Assembly: GCA_945833835.1 (NCBI GenBank) | Contig: CAMAFR010000016.1 | Span: 1-45,613, forward strand | DNA length: 45,613 bases | Direction of reading: 5' to 3' | Source: an uncultured Bacteroides sp. | GTDB lineage: Bacteria > Bacteroidota > Bacteroidia > Bacteroidales > Bacteroidaceae | In this document: piece by piece, positions 1 through 8,009 of the stretch | Layout of the letters: every line of letters begins with the position of its first letter | Position numbering within the stretch: the stretch's first letter is position 1 | Position numbers and translations under genes: made by a program | The notes under the pieces: model-generated | The model's input: the letters and a program-made list of their open reading frames with translations, nothing else | The model's database searches: none | Told to the model about the DNA's origin: nothing

Positions 1-41
1 GAAACATCTGTATGCCGCTACGGCATTCGCTGCGCAATTGG

Positions 42-70
42 ACAGATCCTTCGCTCCGCTCAGGATGACA
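42..70 (+). repeat. 29-bp dispersed repeat, copy 1
   Basis: An exact 29-base match to 1601-1629. It carries the core TTCGCTCCGCTCAGGATGACA. Related, diverged cores occur at 133-154 and, in opposite orientations, inside the MITE-like element at 8052-8076 and 8139-8162. It lies in non-coding DNA and looks like a small REP-type intergenic repeat. Confidence 0.75.
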
Positions 71-81
71 AAGGGGGAAGA

Positions 82-126
82 TTCTTCATTCTTCACTCTT
101 CATTCTTCATTCTTCATTCTTCATTT
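82..126. repeat. TTCATTC heptamer tandem repeat
   Basis: About six imperfect copies of a seven-base TTCATTC unit in an otherwise gene-free stretch. Bases 1-216 hold only this, the repeat at 42-70 and its relative at 133-154; I see no gene there. Confidence 0.8.
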
Positions 127-132
127 AAAAAA

Positions 133-154
133 TTTCGCTTCGCTCAACATGACA
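133..154 (+). repeat. Dispersed repeat core, diverged copy
   Basis: TTTCGCTTCGCTCAACATGA followed by CA matches the core of the 42-70 and 1601-1629 repeats with a few substitutions, in the same orientation. Confidence 0.6.
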
Positions 155-225
155 GTGCAGGAGGTGATTCTTCATTTTTCGTTAATGTCTTCCGGATGAA
201 CAAAAGTTAATCAGGGGTGTTTCTA

Positions 226-256
226 TTGCGTGTGTTACATAAATGTTATACATTTG
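226..256 (+). promoter_or_regulatory. Promoter of the toxin-antitoxin pair
   Basis: TTG at 226-228 and TACATTTG at 249-256, separated by 20 bases, match the Bacteroidota housekeeping promoter pattern. Transcription would start near 262, downstream of the in-frame ATG at 217. This places the antitoxin start at 280 or 292. Confidence 0.65.
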
Positions 257-279
257 CGATACAATCAATAACAATCACT

Positions 280-531
280 ATGGAAGCAGATATGGAAAGA
301 AAACAGACAGCTTTTCGTTTGGCTACAGACCTCCTTGAAAGATTAAAAGTTTTGGCAAAGAAGGATAACCGTAGTCTAAATAATTATGTGGAAAGTGTTC
401 TTATGGAAATAGCCTATCGTGAACCAAATGCAGCAACTAAAGCTGCTATTGATGATGCACGCTCAGGTAATTATGCAGGAACAATAGACACCAGTTCTTA
501 TGATGCATTCTTAAAGTCTTTGGATGAATGA
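280..531 (+). CDS. Ribbon-helix-helix antitoxin of a type II toxin-antitoxin pair
   Basis: Predicted 83-residue cytoplasmic antitoxin that would bind its own promoter and neutralise the YafQ/RelE-like toxin encoded next. The N-terminal half (MERKQTAFRLATDLLERLKV, then a KKDNRSLNNYVESVL stretch) has the strand-helix-helix pattern of small Arc/MetJ-type repressors. The acidic C-terminal part (DDARSGNYAG..SSYDAFLKSLDE) resembles the toxin-binding tail of such antitoxins. The start at 280 is chosen because the promoter at 226-256 would begin transcription after the upstream ATG at 217; the ATG at 292 (79 residues) is equally possible. Its stop overlaps the toxin start in an ATGA at 528-531, typical of a translationally coupled pair. 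Class assignment rests on motif pattern and on the partner. Confidence 0.75.
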   Translation: MEADMERKQTAFRLATDLLERLKVLAKKDNRSLNNYVESVLMEIAYREPNAATKAAIDDARSGNYAGTIDTSSYDAFLKSLDE

Positions 532-801
532 AAACAATAAAATACAGCACCCAATTCAAAAAAAGATTTTAAGAAGTATCGGAATAACAAGAAAAAGGTT
601 GAGAAACTGCTGGAAGTGTTCCGTATGCTTGAAAATGAAATAGAACTACCCTCTGAATACAAAGCCCATCAATTAATCGGTAATTATAAAGGCTGTTTAG
701 AGTGTCATGTCGAGGGGGATTTTCTGCTTATTTGGATAGACGAAAATACAGGTATTATCGAAGCTGTCAGATTGGGTAGTCATTCAGAACTATTTGAATG
801 A
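528..801 (+). pseudogene. YafQ-family mRNA interferase toxin, disrupted by a frameshift
   Basis: From the ATG at 528 the frame reads MKTIKYSTQFKKRF and stops at 570-572. Removing one A from the A7 run at 558-564 gives a continuous 90-residue protein that passes through FKKDFKKYRNNKKK and ends near 801. That protein has the YafQ layout: a basic N-terminal helix region, then a beta-sheet part with AHQLIGNYKG, CHVEGDFLLIWI and a terminal RLGSHSELF. Histidines of this kind are catalytic in YafQ-type ribosome-dependent endoribonucleases. As written, no active toxin would be made, while the antitoxin next door is intact. Alternatives are a sequencing or assembly error in the homopolymer, or correction by polymerase slippage on the A run. 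Confidence 0.8.
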
Positions 802-865
802 TAATATTTAACGTAAGTTTCGATAGAATGCAGCCCAAAGACTCACTGGATGCTATCTGTTCAGT

Positions 866-1457
866 GTGTGGGTGAGCGCCCACGCTTGCCAACCGAAAAG
901 ATACGAACAGAATATGATGCAAACCTCACAGCCAAGAAAGGTGTTGGCTCACCTCTACGCGATGTGCCAGTCGCTGAAATCCACCAACCGCGTGGGCCTG
1001 CACATCAAGATGATGCACATCCTGTATGAGTGCGTCCAGACGCTGAACTACTTCTGCTTCCTCCATGACAAGCTGGAGGAGCGGCCCATGCTGGACATCG
1101 ACCGCGACGTGGACTTCGGGGAGTGGGCACAGAAGGAATGGATAGACACGGACCGCTTTGCACTGATATGGGAGGACGGCCAGATGGAGGCCTACGTCAA
1201 GAGGCTGGCCACCGAAGAGACCTCTGGGGGCCGGGCAGCCCCCAACTGCCACAGGAGGAGGACCGCCAGCAGCAGCCTGGCCCGCAGAACATGCTGAGGC
1301 TGCTGCCCGAGGAGTTCACCTACCAGGAGTTCCTGCTGCTGCGGCAACGCCAGGGACACCAGGGCAACGGGCGCAACACGCTGCGCACCTGGGTGGCGCG
1401 GGCTACATAGCGCGCGATGAGGCAGAGCCCGACCGCTACATCCGCCTCAAGGGGTGA
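866..1457 (+). pseudogene. Decayed GC-rich mobile-element protein remnant (possibly a DUF3987/VirE-type C-terminus)
   Basis: Three reading frames must be joined to give one coherent C-terminal protein fragment. Frame one (866 to about 1220) reads through VGLHIKMMHILYECVQTLNY and FGEWAQKEWIDTDRFALIWE. Frame two (about 1220 to 1401) has LRLLPEEFTYQEFLLLRQRQ and NTLRTWVAR. Frame three (1401-1457) reads GYIARDEAEPDRYIRLKG and stops. The end looks like a small winged-helix tail. I recall similar tails on DUF3987/VirE-type proteins of Bacteroides mobile elements, but this is from memory only. The block is clearly GC-richer than both flanks, which suggests a different origin. No start codon or N-terminal part is recognisable, so it is a fragment, not a gene. 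Confidence 0.45.
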
Positions 1458-1600
1458 GGCGTTTCAGCGTTTCGGCGTTTCAGCAAAACCGGGACACGGG
1501 GAGGAAGGGCACGCCCAGGGCTCCCCCTCTCCCTCATGTCTGTCCGAGAACCTGAAAAGTCATGCACAGTGAAGCAGCTGAATACACCCACCTGATGCTT

Positions 1601-1629
1601 ACAGATCCTTCGCTCCGCTCAGGATGACA
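1601..1629 (+). repeat. 29-bp dispersed repeat, copy 2
   Basis: Identical to 42-70 over 29 bases and in the same orientation. The two copies bracket the toxin-antitoxin pair and the mobile-element remnant, so this 1.6 kb could have been moved or could recombine as a unit. Confidence 0.75.
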
Positions 1630-1755
1630 GGACAAAAAGAAAGCCCGAAAAGGGTTCTCGGATAATGATAATAGATAAGCATCGGACATGTTTAGCCCCA
1701 AAGTGCAGATTCGACATGCAAATTCAATGAAATCCGTGAAAAATATTCAGAATAA

Positions 1756-1786
1756 TTGTTTTTTATAAATAAACTTTTTACATTTG
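1756..1786 (+). promoter_or_regulatory. Promoter of the leader RNA and envelope gene cluster
   Basis: TTG at 1756-1758 and TACATTTG at 1779-1786 with a 20-base gap are a near-ideal Bacteroidota promoter. The first following gene starts only at 2238, so the transcript would begin near 1793 with a leader of about 445 bases. Confidence 0.7.
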
Positions 1787-1792
1787 CAAATA

Positions 1793-2237
1793 TTCTCAAT
1801 GCCGTGAGGAAGAGGATACGACACAAGTTGTTGAGGCTTCCCGAAGGCAAAGTCCGCGCTGATGCGCCACGATGATAACCATCGTAGTGCGGTTGGGTGG
1901 GTTTGAGAAATGGTAACGAAATTTTAGAAAGGCGTTTACTTGACGCTTTGTTCTTGGCTTTGGGAACTTCGCAACTTTTCAAATGTGGTCAAGACGAAGC
2001 AACGGTAGATGTCCCGTGGTGTGTAAGCACAGGGTTTGCTGTACCCGTAGGTGTCCTGCCTATGGGTGCAGTTAGCCTTCATACATATCAGCGTGGGCTT
2101 CTGCGTTGCTCGTTCTACCACATGGGCAATGCGAAGGCCTCCAAAGCAGAACGAGCTCCGGTAGAGGTTCACGTTTTTCTTTTTGGTAACCCTAACAAAT
2201 ACTGGGATCGGACCTCTCCTGCGTACTAACAGCATCT
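1793..2237 (+). ncRNA. Long structured 5' leader or non-coding RNA ahead of the envelope cluster
   Basis: No convincing protein lies here, but several hairpins do. A 13-bp stem at 2039-2051/2059-2071 with a 7-base loop is fully paired if two G-U pairs are allowed; these only pair in plus-strand RNA. A 9-bp perfect stem (2108-2116/2148-2156) competes with a 7-bp stem (2103-2109/2126-2132), because their 5' arms overlap. Smaller hairpins are at 1865-1891 and 1929-1949. This fits an RNA that could switch between folds and control the gene at 2238, or a separate small RNA. I cannot match it to a named Rfam family. I have a weak memory that similar sequence recurs in Bacteroides genomes. Confidence 0.5.
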
Positions 2238-3218
2238 ATGAATACGCAAGAAAGCATGAACAAAAGGCAAGTGACTGTCCTCATCTGCACAGCTGTGGTG
2301 GCGGCGATTTGTCTTTACGCTTTATACCTTATCTATAAAGGAGCATTGACGTTCGATGAGAATCCTATCAGTTTGGATCTCACTGAGGGGCGTTTGTTTG
2401 ATGTGATACTTGCGCTATGGTTCCCGCTTTCATTTATTTTTACTCGATTTGAGACATTTACGTCGTATGATATTGATCGATATGGTCATGCCACTGAAAA
2501 TGGAGCAGATGGTTGTATGGTTACACTCATGGTTGCGTTGCTGAAACCGGTCTTTGTAGCCATAATCACTTATTATGTCCTTTGGTTGATCATGGAGTTG
2601 GTGCTGTTTGTGCTGCCCTATTTGGCTGCGATTCTGTTGGTGGCGGGTGTTGTTGGGTTCTTCTTCATCGCAAGAGGTTGGTCAACCAGTACGCATGTAT
2701 ATCCGCTGGTGATTGTGTCGATTCTGGGGGTTGCGATGTATGCGGCAGCGGGCTATGGATTATATTACCGCCTGTCTCCCGAGAAGCCTTTGCCGGCGAA
2801 TGCAGTCAATACCGTTACTAAAACGAACGATCAAACAACAGCCAAAACAGAACAACAGCCGGCTTCCGCTTCGGCGAGCAAGCCGGCCACGCTGGTCGGG
2901 ACCTGGAGATTGGTCAGCCAAAAACGAGGCGGAAAAAAGATCTCACCTAAAAAGTCTTATCAGTTGACGTTTACGGGTGTGAAGGATGCTGCATCCAACA
3001 GCTATGAGTTGATTGAGATTATCGGCGGGCAAAAGCAATATACCTCCTTTACACTGCAATCAAAAGACAAACAGATGGTCACCTCTTTGAGCTTTACGGA
3101 AGATACGAATGATAATGCGTACGACATTGCCCAGCTCGATCAAAAACAATTGGTGTTACGCTTTTCCTATTTGCCGGAAGAGACTGAGGCGGGAGAGTTG
3201 ACATTTGAAAGGCAATAA
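2238..3218 (+). CDS. Polytopic inner-membrane protein with a C-terminal lipocalin-like domain
   Basis: A 326-residue protein I do not recognise by name. Five hydrophobic segments are visible at about 12-33, 53-69, 94-117, 119-146 and 153-176. A Ser/Thr/Ala/Gln-rich linker follows (about 180-216), then a soluble domain (219-326) that opens with LVGTWRLVSQKR and continues with alternating beta strands ending in LTFERQ. The GTW opening and strand pattern resemble the small lipocalin-like domains common in Bacteroidota, suggesting binding of a small hydrophobic ligand outside the membrane; this is inference. It is the first gene after the long structured leader, and the next gene starts 46 bases after its stop. 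The ATG at 2256 (MNKRQV) is an alternative start. Confidence 0.7.
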   Translation: MNTQESMNKRQVTVLICTAVVAAICLYALYLIYKGALTFDENPISLDLTEGRLFDVILALWFPLSFIFTRFETFTSYDIDRYGHATENGADGCMVTLMVALLKPVFVAIITYYVLWLIMELVLFVLPYLAAILLVAGVVGFFFIARGWSTSTHVYPLVIVSILGVAMYAAAGYGLYYRLSPEKPLPANAVNTVTKTNDQTTAKTEQQPASASASKPATLVGTWRLVSQKRGGKKISPKKSYQLTFTGVKDAASNSYELIEIIGGQKQYTSFTLQSKDKQMVTSLSFTEDTNDNAYDIAQLDQKQLVLRFSYLPEETEAGELTFERQ

Positions 3219-3264
3219 AAAAGAGCAGATAAAAAATATATTATTAACATTAAACTTTAAAGTC

Positions 3265-4143
3265 ATGAAAAAGTTATTTTTATTTTTGGTGTTGTTAGTA
3301 GGAGTGATGAGTTTACATGCGCAAACTTCCACAAAAAAAGAGATTGCCTATGTGAAGGACATCAAGCCGAGTGGTAACCTGGCACAGAAATACACGGATG
3401 CCATTCGTGCGCAAATCATGCAAGGTCTGTTGGATTCCAAACGATTGGTCATTAAGGACATCAAATCGGATCAGCAGTTCCAAGCAGAATGGGCAAAACG
3501 CACGGCTGACGCGTCAATCTCTGAGGAGGAGTACGGATTCCAAATCTTACGCACCTTAAATGCCCGCTGGGTGATTGGAGGTAGCATCACCACCGTGGAG
3601 TGCCCAAAGGAAGATTCTTATTATGCTGCAAACATCATCGTCAACTTAGAAATTATCGATGTGTCAACCGGTACAGTGAGTGCACAAGAGACCATCTCTT
3701 CGGAACTCAGTCTCCTTGAGATCGGGACTCTATCAACGACTGGAAGTACAGAAGATGAGGCACTCTCTAATGCAGCTAAAGTATTGGCAAAAAGAGCGAG
3801 GGTATTCGCAGAGAATAATTTTGAGTTGTATGGTGCAATCTTAGAGGTATCTCTTGAAAAGAAAGGAAAGGCTGAGGAGGTCTATATCGACTTGGGCGAG
3901 GCTGCCGGCGTGAAAGAGAAAGATGTATTTGAAGTATTTGAGACACGGATCGTAGCCGGTCGCCCAAGCAAGAAGAAAATCGGAGAGCTGAAAGTGACGA
4001 ATGTCGAAGGTGATGATTTGGCACTCTGCAAAGTGACGAAGTCTGGCGATGTGATTCTGCAAAAGATGCAGGCTCTGGGTGAAGGTGAGCAATTGAAGAT
4101 CGAGAGCAAACCCAAGAAAACAGGAAAAGTTTTACCATTTTAA
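3265..4143 (+). CDS. Exported CsgG/LpoB-like protein
   Basis: A 292-residue protein with a cleavable signal peptide (MKKLFLFLVLLVGVMSLHAQ). Residues about 25-180 have the CsgG/LpoB/FlgO type of alpha-beta pattern: a short strand (IAYVKDI), a helix (YTDAIRAQIMQGLLD), then LNARWVIGGSITTV and IIVNLEIIDVSTGTV. The last third (EVYIDLGEAAGVKEKDVFEV to VILQKMQ) resembles the small beta domain at the end of FlgT-like proteins. CsgG and LpoB relatives act at the outer membrane or in the periplasm as pore subunits or synthase activators, but there is no lipobox cysteine here, so a CsgG-type lipoprotein pore is unlikely. Start chosen at 3265 because the signal peptide begins there; upstream in-frame codons overlap the previous gene. 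Confidence 0.7.
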   Translation: MKKLFLFLVLLVGVMSLHAQTSTKKEIAYVKDIKPSGNLAQKYTDAIRAQIMQGLLDSKRLVIKDIKSDQQFQAEWAKRTADASISEEEYGFQILRTLNARWVIGGSITTVECPKEDSYYAANIIVNLEIIDVSTGTVSAQETISSELSLLEIGTLSTTGSTEDEALSNAAKVLAKRARVFAENNFELYGAILEVSLEKKGKAEEVYIDLGEAAGVKEKDVFEVFETRIVAGRPSKKKIGELKVTNVEGDDLALCKVTKSGDVILQKMQALGEGEQLKIESKPKKTGKVLPF

Positions 4144-4219
4144 TCAACCAATGAGCCACATTGTTTCTCTTGATGTACAGGAAGGGCAAGCAATGTGGTT
4201 CTTAATTCCTACCACTGCA

Positions 4220-5500
4220 ATGTATAAGCATATTTTTCTATTTGTATGGATCGCATCAAGCGTTTTTGGAGGATGGATTCCCATACAGGCGCAGAGCGAC
4301 AGCCGCTTCACGAACGATGCTACCTTAGTGGCGAACCAAGGACAATCTGCCATCTTACGTTCTTCAGGCATTCACGAAAAAAAAAAGGAAGCGATGGTGG
4401 CAGCCATTTTGTCTGCTTTCGACACCTATTTTTATGCGGGCATTGAAGGCCTGAACGAAAACAGACCGCTGTTTGGCAATACGCAGACCACCAGCCAACG
4501 GGACTATGCGCGACGCATCTTGCAAGAAAATCGTTACACGTTGTTTATCGGGACAATCAATGAGGACTTGGTGCGCTATGAGAAGCTGCCGACCAAAGGA
4601 TACAAAGCGATTGTCCAGTTTGAGTTAAAAACAGAGGCTCTTTACCGGGATATGTTGCGATCAAAAGTGATCGGGAAACCGGATGAACGCAAAGAGGCCA
4701 TCGAAATCGCCGAAGAAGTGCCTCAGTTCACGATGACAATCGTACCCTTCAAGCCGACAGGGACAACTTACAGCGAGGCGCTGAAAAACAACTATGAGAT
4801 TCGTAATGCCATCACCCGCATCAGTGCGAAACTAAAAGAGAAGCACTATGAAATGAAAGATTTCTTGGCTGTAGTGGATGCCGTGGAGCGCAGGATGCAG
4901 ATGGAACAGGACAAAACAGTGATGTCAAATGACAAACTGTTGATCAGCCAAACACAAGCGGATGTTTATATTGAGGTGGATTTAGGAAAGAATATCCAAC
5001 CGAACGGAGGGGTGGGAGCTGCCAACCTGAAAGCATACGAGGTAGCTTCAGGCAATCTGCTTAGTTCTGCACAGGGAAAATCGAAACGGTATCAAAACTA
5101 CCTGTTGGCAGATTTGTACGACCGCGCCATTGATGATTGTTTGGATGAATTTATCAAACAACTGACGGTGAGTTGGGCTGGAAAAAGCTCGAAAGGCAAT
5201 CAGTTTGTGATTAGCTTCTCCATCGCACCAGAGTCAGCAATCGATTTCTCCACAGAGGTAGGCAGTATGGGATTCCCTCTATCCGATATACTCCAGATGT
5301 GGATCAAGAAACACGCCATGAACGGACGTTACCATTTGGCAGGCAGCATAGATGAGTCGATGCAGTTTGACCAGGTGCAGATTGCTGCGGGCGCTGAATT
5401 AGAGTTTGTGCAGCAACTCTATCTGTACATGCGTGATGAATTGAACATCAACACCAATCGTCGGCAAAGTGGCAACACTTTCTACATCACAATTTTATAA
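4220..5500 (+). CDS. Exported DUF6175 family protein
   Basis: A 426-residue exported protein of unknown function. The start at 4220 is chosen because it gives a clean signal peptide (MYKHIFLFVWIASSVFGG.., cut after IQAQ); the in-frame ATG at 4151 would add 23 non-signal residues. The middle region, with FTMTIVPFKPTG, a helical stretch NYEIRNAITRISAKLKEKHY, and SQTQADVYIEVDLGKN, fits my memory of DUF6175, a Bacteroidota family often found beside LPP20-type proteins. The C-terminal part (about 330-426) adds another alpha/beta module. The next gene starts 9 bases after the stop, so the two are almost certainly cotranscribed. No catalytic motif is visible. Confidence 0.7.
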   Translation: MYKHIFLFVWIASSVFGGWIPIQAQSDSRFTNDATLVANQGQSAILRSSGIHEKKKEAMVAAILSAFDTYFYAGIEGLNENRPLFGNTQTTSQRDYARRILQENRYTLFIGTINEDLVRYEKLPTKGYKAIVQFELKTEALYRDMLRSKVIGKPDERKEAIEIAEEVPQFTMTIVPFKPTGTTYSEALKNNYEIRNAITRISAKLKEKHYEMKDFLAVVDAVERRMQMEQDKTVMSNDKLLISQTQADVYIEVDLGKNIQPNGGVGAANLKAYEVASGNLLSSAQGKSKRYQNYLLADLYDRAIDDCLDEFIKQLTVSWAGKSSKGNQFVISFSIAPESAIDFSTEVGSMGFPLSDILQMWIKKHAMNGRYHLAGSIDESMQFDQVQIAAGAELEFVQQLYLYMRDELNINTNRRQSGNTFYITIL

Positions 5501-5509
5501 AGAAAACTT

Positions 5510-7369
5510 ATGATGAAACGAATTGTCTTTGGTTTGCTTGGTGTGTTGCTGTCCGTCTCGTTGGGATGGTCGCAGACACCCGATTGGTTGCAGGAGCGTC
5601 CGATGGGTGCCTTTGATTACATCGGGATAGGTAGTGCGACTAAAGATCAGTCGAACTATCAAGAGATGGCCAAGCGAAACGCCTTGGCTGAGTTGGCTTC
5701 GGAGATAGAGGTTACAGTGGAGGCCAATTCACTTTTGACCATGATGGAACGGGACATGCTATCCTCCTCTACGTTTACGCAAATGGTACAAACAGCCGTG
5801 AGCGTGCAGCTTGAAGATTATGAGGTGGCTGGGACGTATGATGATGGGGAACGCTATTGGGTGTATTGCCGATTGGACAAGGAGACCTATGCGGCGAAAC
5901 GTCAGATCCGTCGGGAACAGGCCATTCAACGAGGTTTCGATTTTTGGTATCAAGGTCAGCAGGCATTGCAGGAGGGATATTTGCTGAGTGCGATTGACTT
6001 CTTTATCCAAGGATTGAAAACAATCGAACCGTGTGCGAATGAGGACTTGAGTTGTTCGTATAACGGACAGACAATCTTGTTAGGGAATGTGCTTTACACC
6101 TCGCTGAAAACGGTTTTCAATGGCATTCAAATCACCCCTTCGCCCACTTCCATTGAAGCAACCGCCTTTCAATCCAGCCGTACACCGATCTCACTGACTG
6201 TATCGAGGAATGGCATTCCTTTGCGGGATGTTCAGCTCAGCGGCTCTTTTGTGACAGGTTCGGGCACGTTGTCTGCCATACCGCCAACGGATGCGCAAGG
6301 AGTAGCGACCGCCTATGTGCAAAACATCACCTCCAAAGGAGAAAACCAACAGATTCAGTTCGCTTTTGATGTGTCTCCTTTCAAGCAAATTGGTAGCCCG
6401 CTGTTCACTCCGTTGCGTAAGCAGGTGGAGGGACAGGCACCTCGTTGTTTTGTAGGAATCGGCGCTCCGGAAGGAAGCAGCCAGCTGAAGGCTTACTTGA
6501 AATCCACACAACAGGGGAATGAGGGCATCATTCGGGGAATCCGATCCATGATAGCCAACAAATATTTCGATTTGGTCGATTCTCCCAATACGGCGGATGT
6601 AATCGTGCATATCAACAGCGAGTTCACACAAGGCAATGTTGTGGAGGGAGATATGTTCAATATGCGGGAGTATTTTACGACTGTGGTGATCCAGTTTAAG
6701 AACAACCGCTCAGGTGCAATCCTCTTAGATTACAATTTGGAGAAACGACGTACGCTTGCCCCTGCGAACAGCTCTGCGGCGAACGCACGCAATGCGGCGA
6801 TTCGAGAGGTGATGAAAGTCATCAATCGGGAGCTGCCTAAGCAGTTGAAGCAGTTGCGTATAGACACAAGTGGGGATATTCCTCAGGTTGTGGAGCAACC
6901 GCAAGTCACACCACCTGCTGTGCAACCTCAGTCAAGGCCTGCCACCACACGACCGGTTGTAGTAGTGCAGCCAAAGTCACAGACAACACCGACGAACCAG
7001 CCCCAAGTCAAAACAAACCCGACATTGCCCTATGCAGAGTTAGAGACAGGCATCGTTATCCAATACAAAGGAAAGCGAAACTTGGGTGAGCGGACCTTTT
7101 TGCGATTTGAGGTGATCAACAGCAATGAGACGGACTATAAGTTGACTGTTTTCTTGGACGGCATATTGATCGTGAATGGCCAAGGGGAAGAGCAATCGGC
7201 GTCCAACTTGAAGATTGGTTCCAACAGTGGAAATTATCGAGTAACCAGCACGATTGTGCCTGATACCCCCACACTGATGGAGATAGAGATTCAGAAGGCG
7301 GATAAGATTGCGTTGTTCCAACTGACCAATGCGAACCAACGAACAATCAAAATGCGCAACTTACAATAA
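5510..7369 (+). CDS. Large exported multidomain protein with an LPP20-type N-terminus
   Basis: A 619-residue protein with a signal peptide (MMKRIVFGLLGVLLSVSLGW, cut near WSQ). Residues about 23-145 match the LPP20 pattern: PDWLQERPMGAFDYIGIGSA, then MAKRNALAELASEIEVTVEA and YWVYCRLDKETY. About 150-175 is a TPR-like helical pair (YQGQQALQEGYLLSAIDFFI). About 220-295 looks like an Ig-like beta domain (PISLTVSRNGIPLRDVQLSG). About 305-455 is a second alpha/beta domain with CFVGIGAPEGSSQ and ADVIVHINSEF. A Pro/Gln/Thr-rich linker (about 470-510) leads to a C-terminal beta domain. It looks like a periplasmic or surface assembly scaffold; no enzyme motif is seen. It shares the LPP20 theme with the next gene. 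Confidence 0.7.
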   Translation: MMKRIVFGLLGVLLSVSLGWSQTPDWLQERPMGAFDYIGIGSATKDQSNYQEMAKRNALAELASEIEVTVEANSLLTMMERDMLSSSTFTQMVQTAVSVQLEDYEVAGTYDDGERYWVYCRLDKETYAAKRQIRREQAIQRGFDFWYQGQQALQEGYLLSAIDFFIQGLKTIEPCANEDLSCSYNGQTILLGNVLYTSLKTVFNGIQITPSPTSIEATAFQSSRTPISLTVSRNGIPLRDVQLSGSFVTGSGTLSAIPPTDAQGVATAYVQNITSKGENQQIQFAFDVSPFKQIGSPLFTPLRKQVEGQAPRCFVGIGAPEGSSQLKAYLKSTQQGNEGIIRGIRSMIANKYFDLVDSPNTADVIVHINSEFTQGNVVEGDMFNMREYFTTVVIQFKNNRSGAILLDYNLEKRRTLAPANSSAANARNAAIREVMKVINRELPKQLKQLRIDTSGDIPQVVEQPQVTPPAVQPQSRPATTRPVVVVQPKSQTTPTNQPQVKTNPTLPYAELETGIVIQYKGKRNLGERTFLRFEVINSNETDYKLTVFLDGILIVNGQGEEQSASNLKIGSNSGNYRVTSTIVPDTPTLMEIEIQKADKIALFQLTNANQRTIKMRNLQ

Positions 7370-7427
7370 AGGGTAGAAGCCGAAAAACCCTAATAAAGTA
7401 GGCAATAATTTTTTAAATTCTTACACA

Positions 7428-7991
7428 ATGAAGAAAATGAGCTTGTTCATGTTGCTCCCGGCAGCATTGGTTTTTGTAATGAGTGGTTGTGGTAGTTCAA
7501 AGAATGCCGCCACACAAGGAGATGTAGCGATTATTGTGCCTTGTTCTGGGCCTGAGTTCCAAAGTAATGATGACTATTATCGAGCTAATGCAATGGGGTT
7601 ATCTACGGATATGACCATCGCAAAGCAGAAGGCGCAATCCACTTGCCGCACCGAGATAGCAACCGCTATCGAAAGCAAAATGAAAGCGGTGACAGATGAC
7701 TACGCCTCTTCTTATTCCAATGGAGAGAATGATGAAAGCCGTCGTCGTTTCCAGCAATTATCCCGTACAGCTGTTCAACAAACGCTGAAAGGCTTGCGAA
7801 CGATCTGCGAGCAAACCATGAAAACGCAGGATGGAAAATATAAAGTATATGTTGCTATGGAGATGTCAAAGCAAGCCCTGTTGGAGGATGTGGTCAGTGG
7901 CATCAAGAACGATGACAAATTGCGTACAGACTTCGAGTATGAGCGCTTCAAGAAGATCTTCGATGAGGAAATGAAAGATTTAGGCAAATAA
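7428..7991 (+). CDS. LPP20 family outer-membrane lipoprotein
   Basis: A 187-residue lipoprotein. The signal sequence ends in a lipobox, VMSGC, with the lipid-carrying cysteine at residue 21, followed by GSSKNAA. The mature part has the LPP20 features: PCSGPEFQSNDDYYRANAMG, a helix in which residues recur as KQKAQSTCRTEIATAIESK, and KYKVYVAMEMSKQALLEDV near the end. LPP20 is a lipoprotein family first known from Helicobacter; relatives occur across Bacteroidota with unknown roles. Fifty-eight bases separate it from the upstream gene. The next gene was probably only about 40 bases away before the MITE-like element at 8010-8204 inserted. Confidence 0.8.
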   Translation: MKKMSLFMLLPAALVFVMSGCGSSKNAATQGDVAIIVPCSGPEFQSNDDYYRANAMGLSTDMTIAKQKAQSTCRTEIATAIESKMKAVTDDYASSYSNGENDESRRRFQQLSRTAVQQTLKGLRTICEQTMKTQDGKYKVYVAMEMSKQALLEDVVSGIKNDDKLRTDFEYERFKKIFDEEMKDLGK

Positions 7992-8009
7992 TAATTAAAC
8001 TTCTTAATG

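Noticed and set aside
217..279. Upstream start for the antitoxin at 217
   Set aside because: The promoter boxes at 226-256 lie inside this stretch, so a transcript from it would begin after 217.
553..580. Programmed -1 frameshifting at A AAA AAG in the toxin gene
   Set aside because: Restoring the toxin frame needs loss of one base (+1 direction), and the codon phase does not fit the classic -1 heptamer. Slippage of RNA polymerase or a simple mutation remains possible.
1897..2229. A 110-codon plus-strand open frame, and one opposite, in the leader region
   Set aside because: They run straight through strong hairpins, have no start signal, and their sequence lacks a hydrophobic core pattern. 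A conserved short peptide cannot be fully ruled out, but structured RNA explains the region better.
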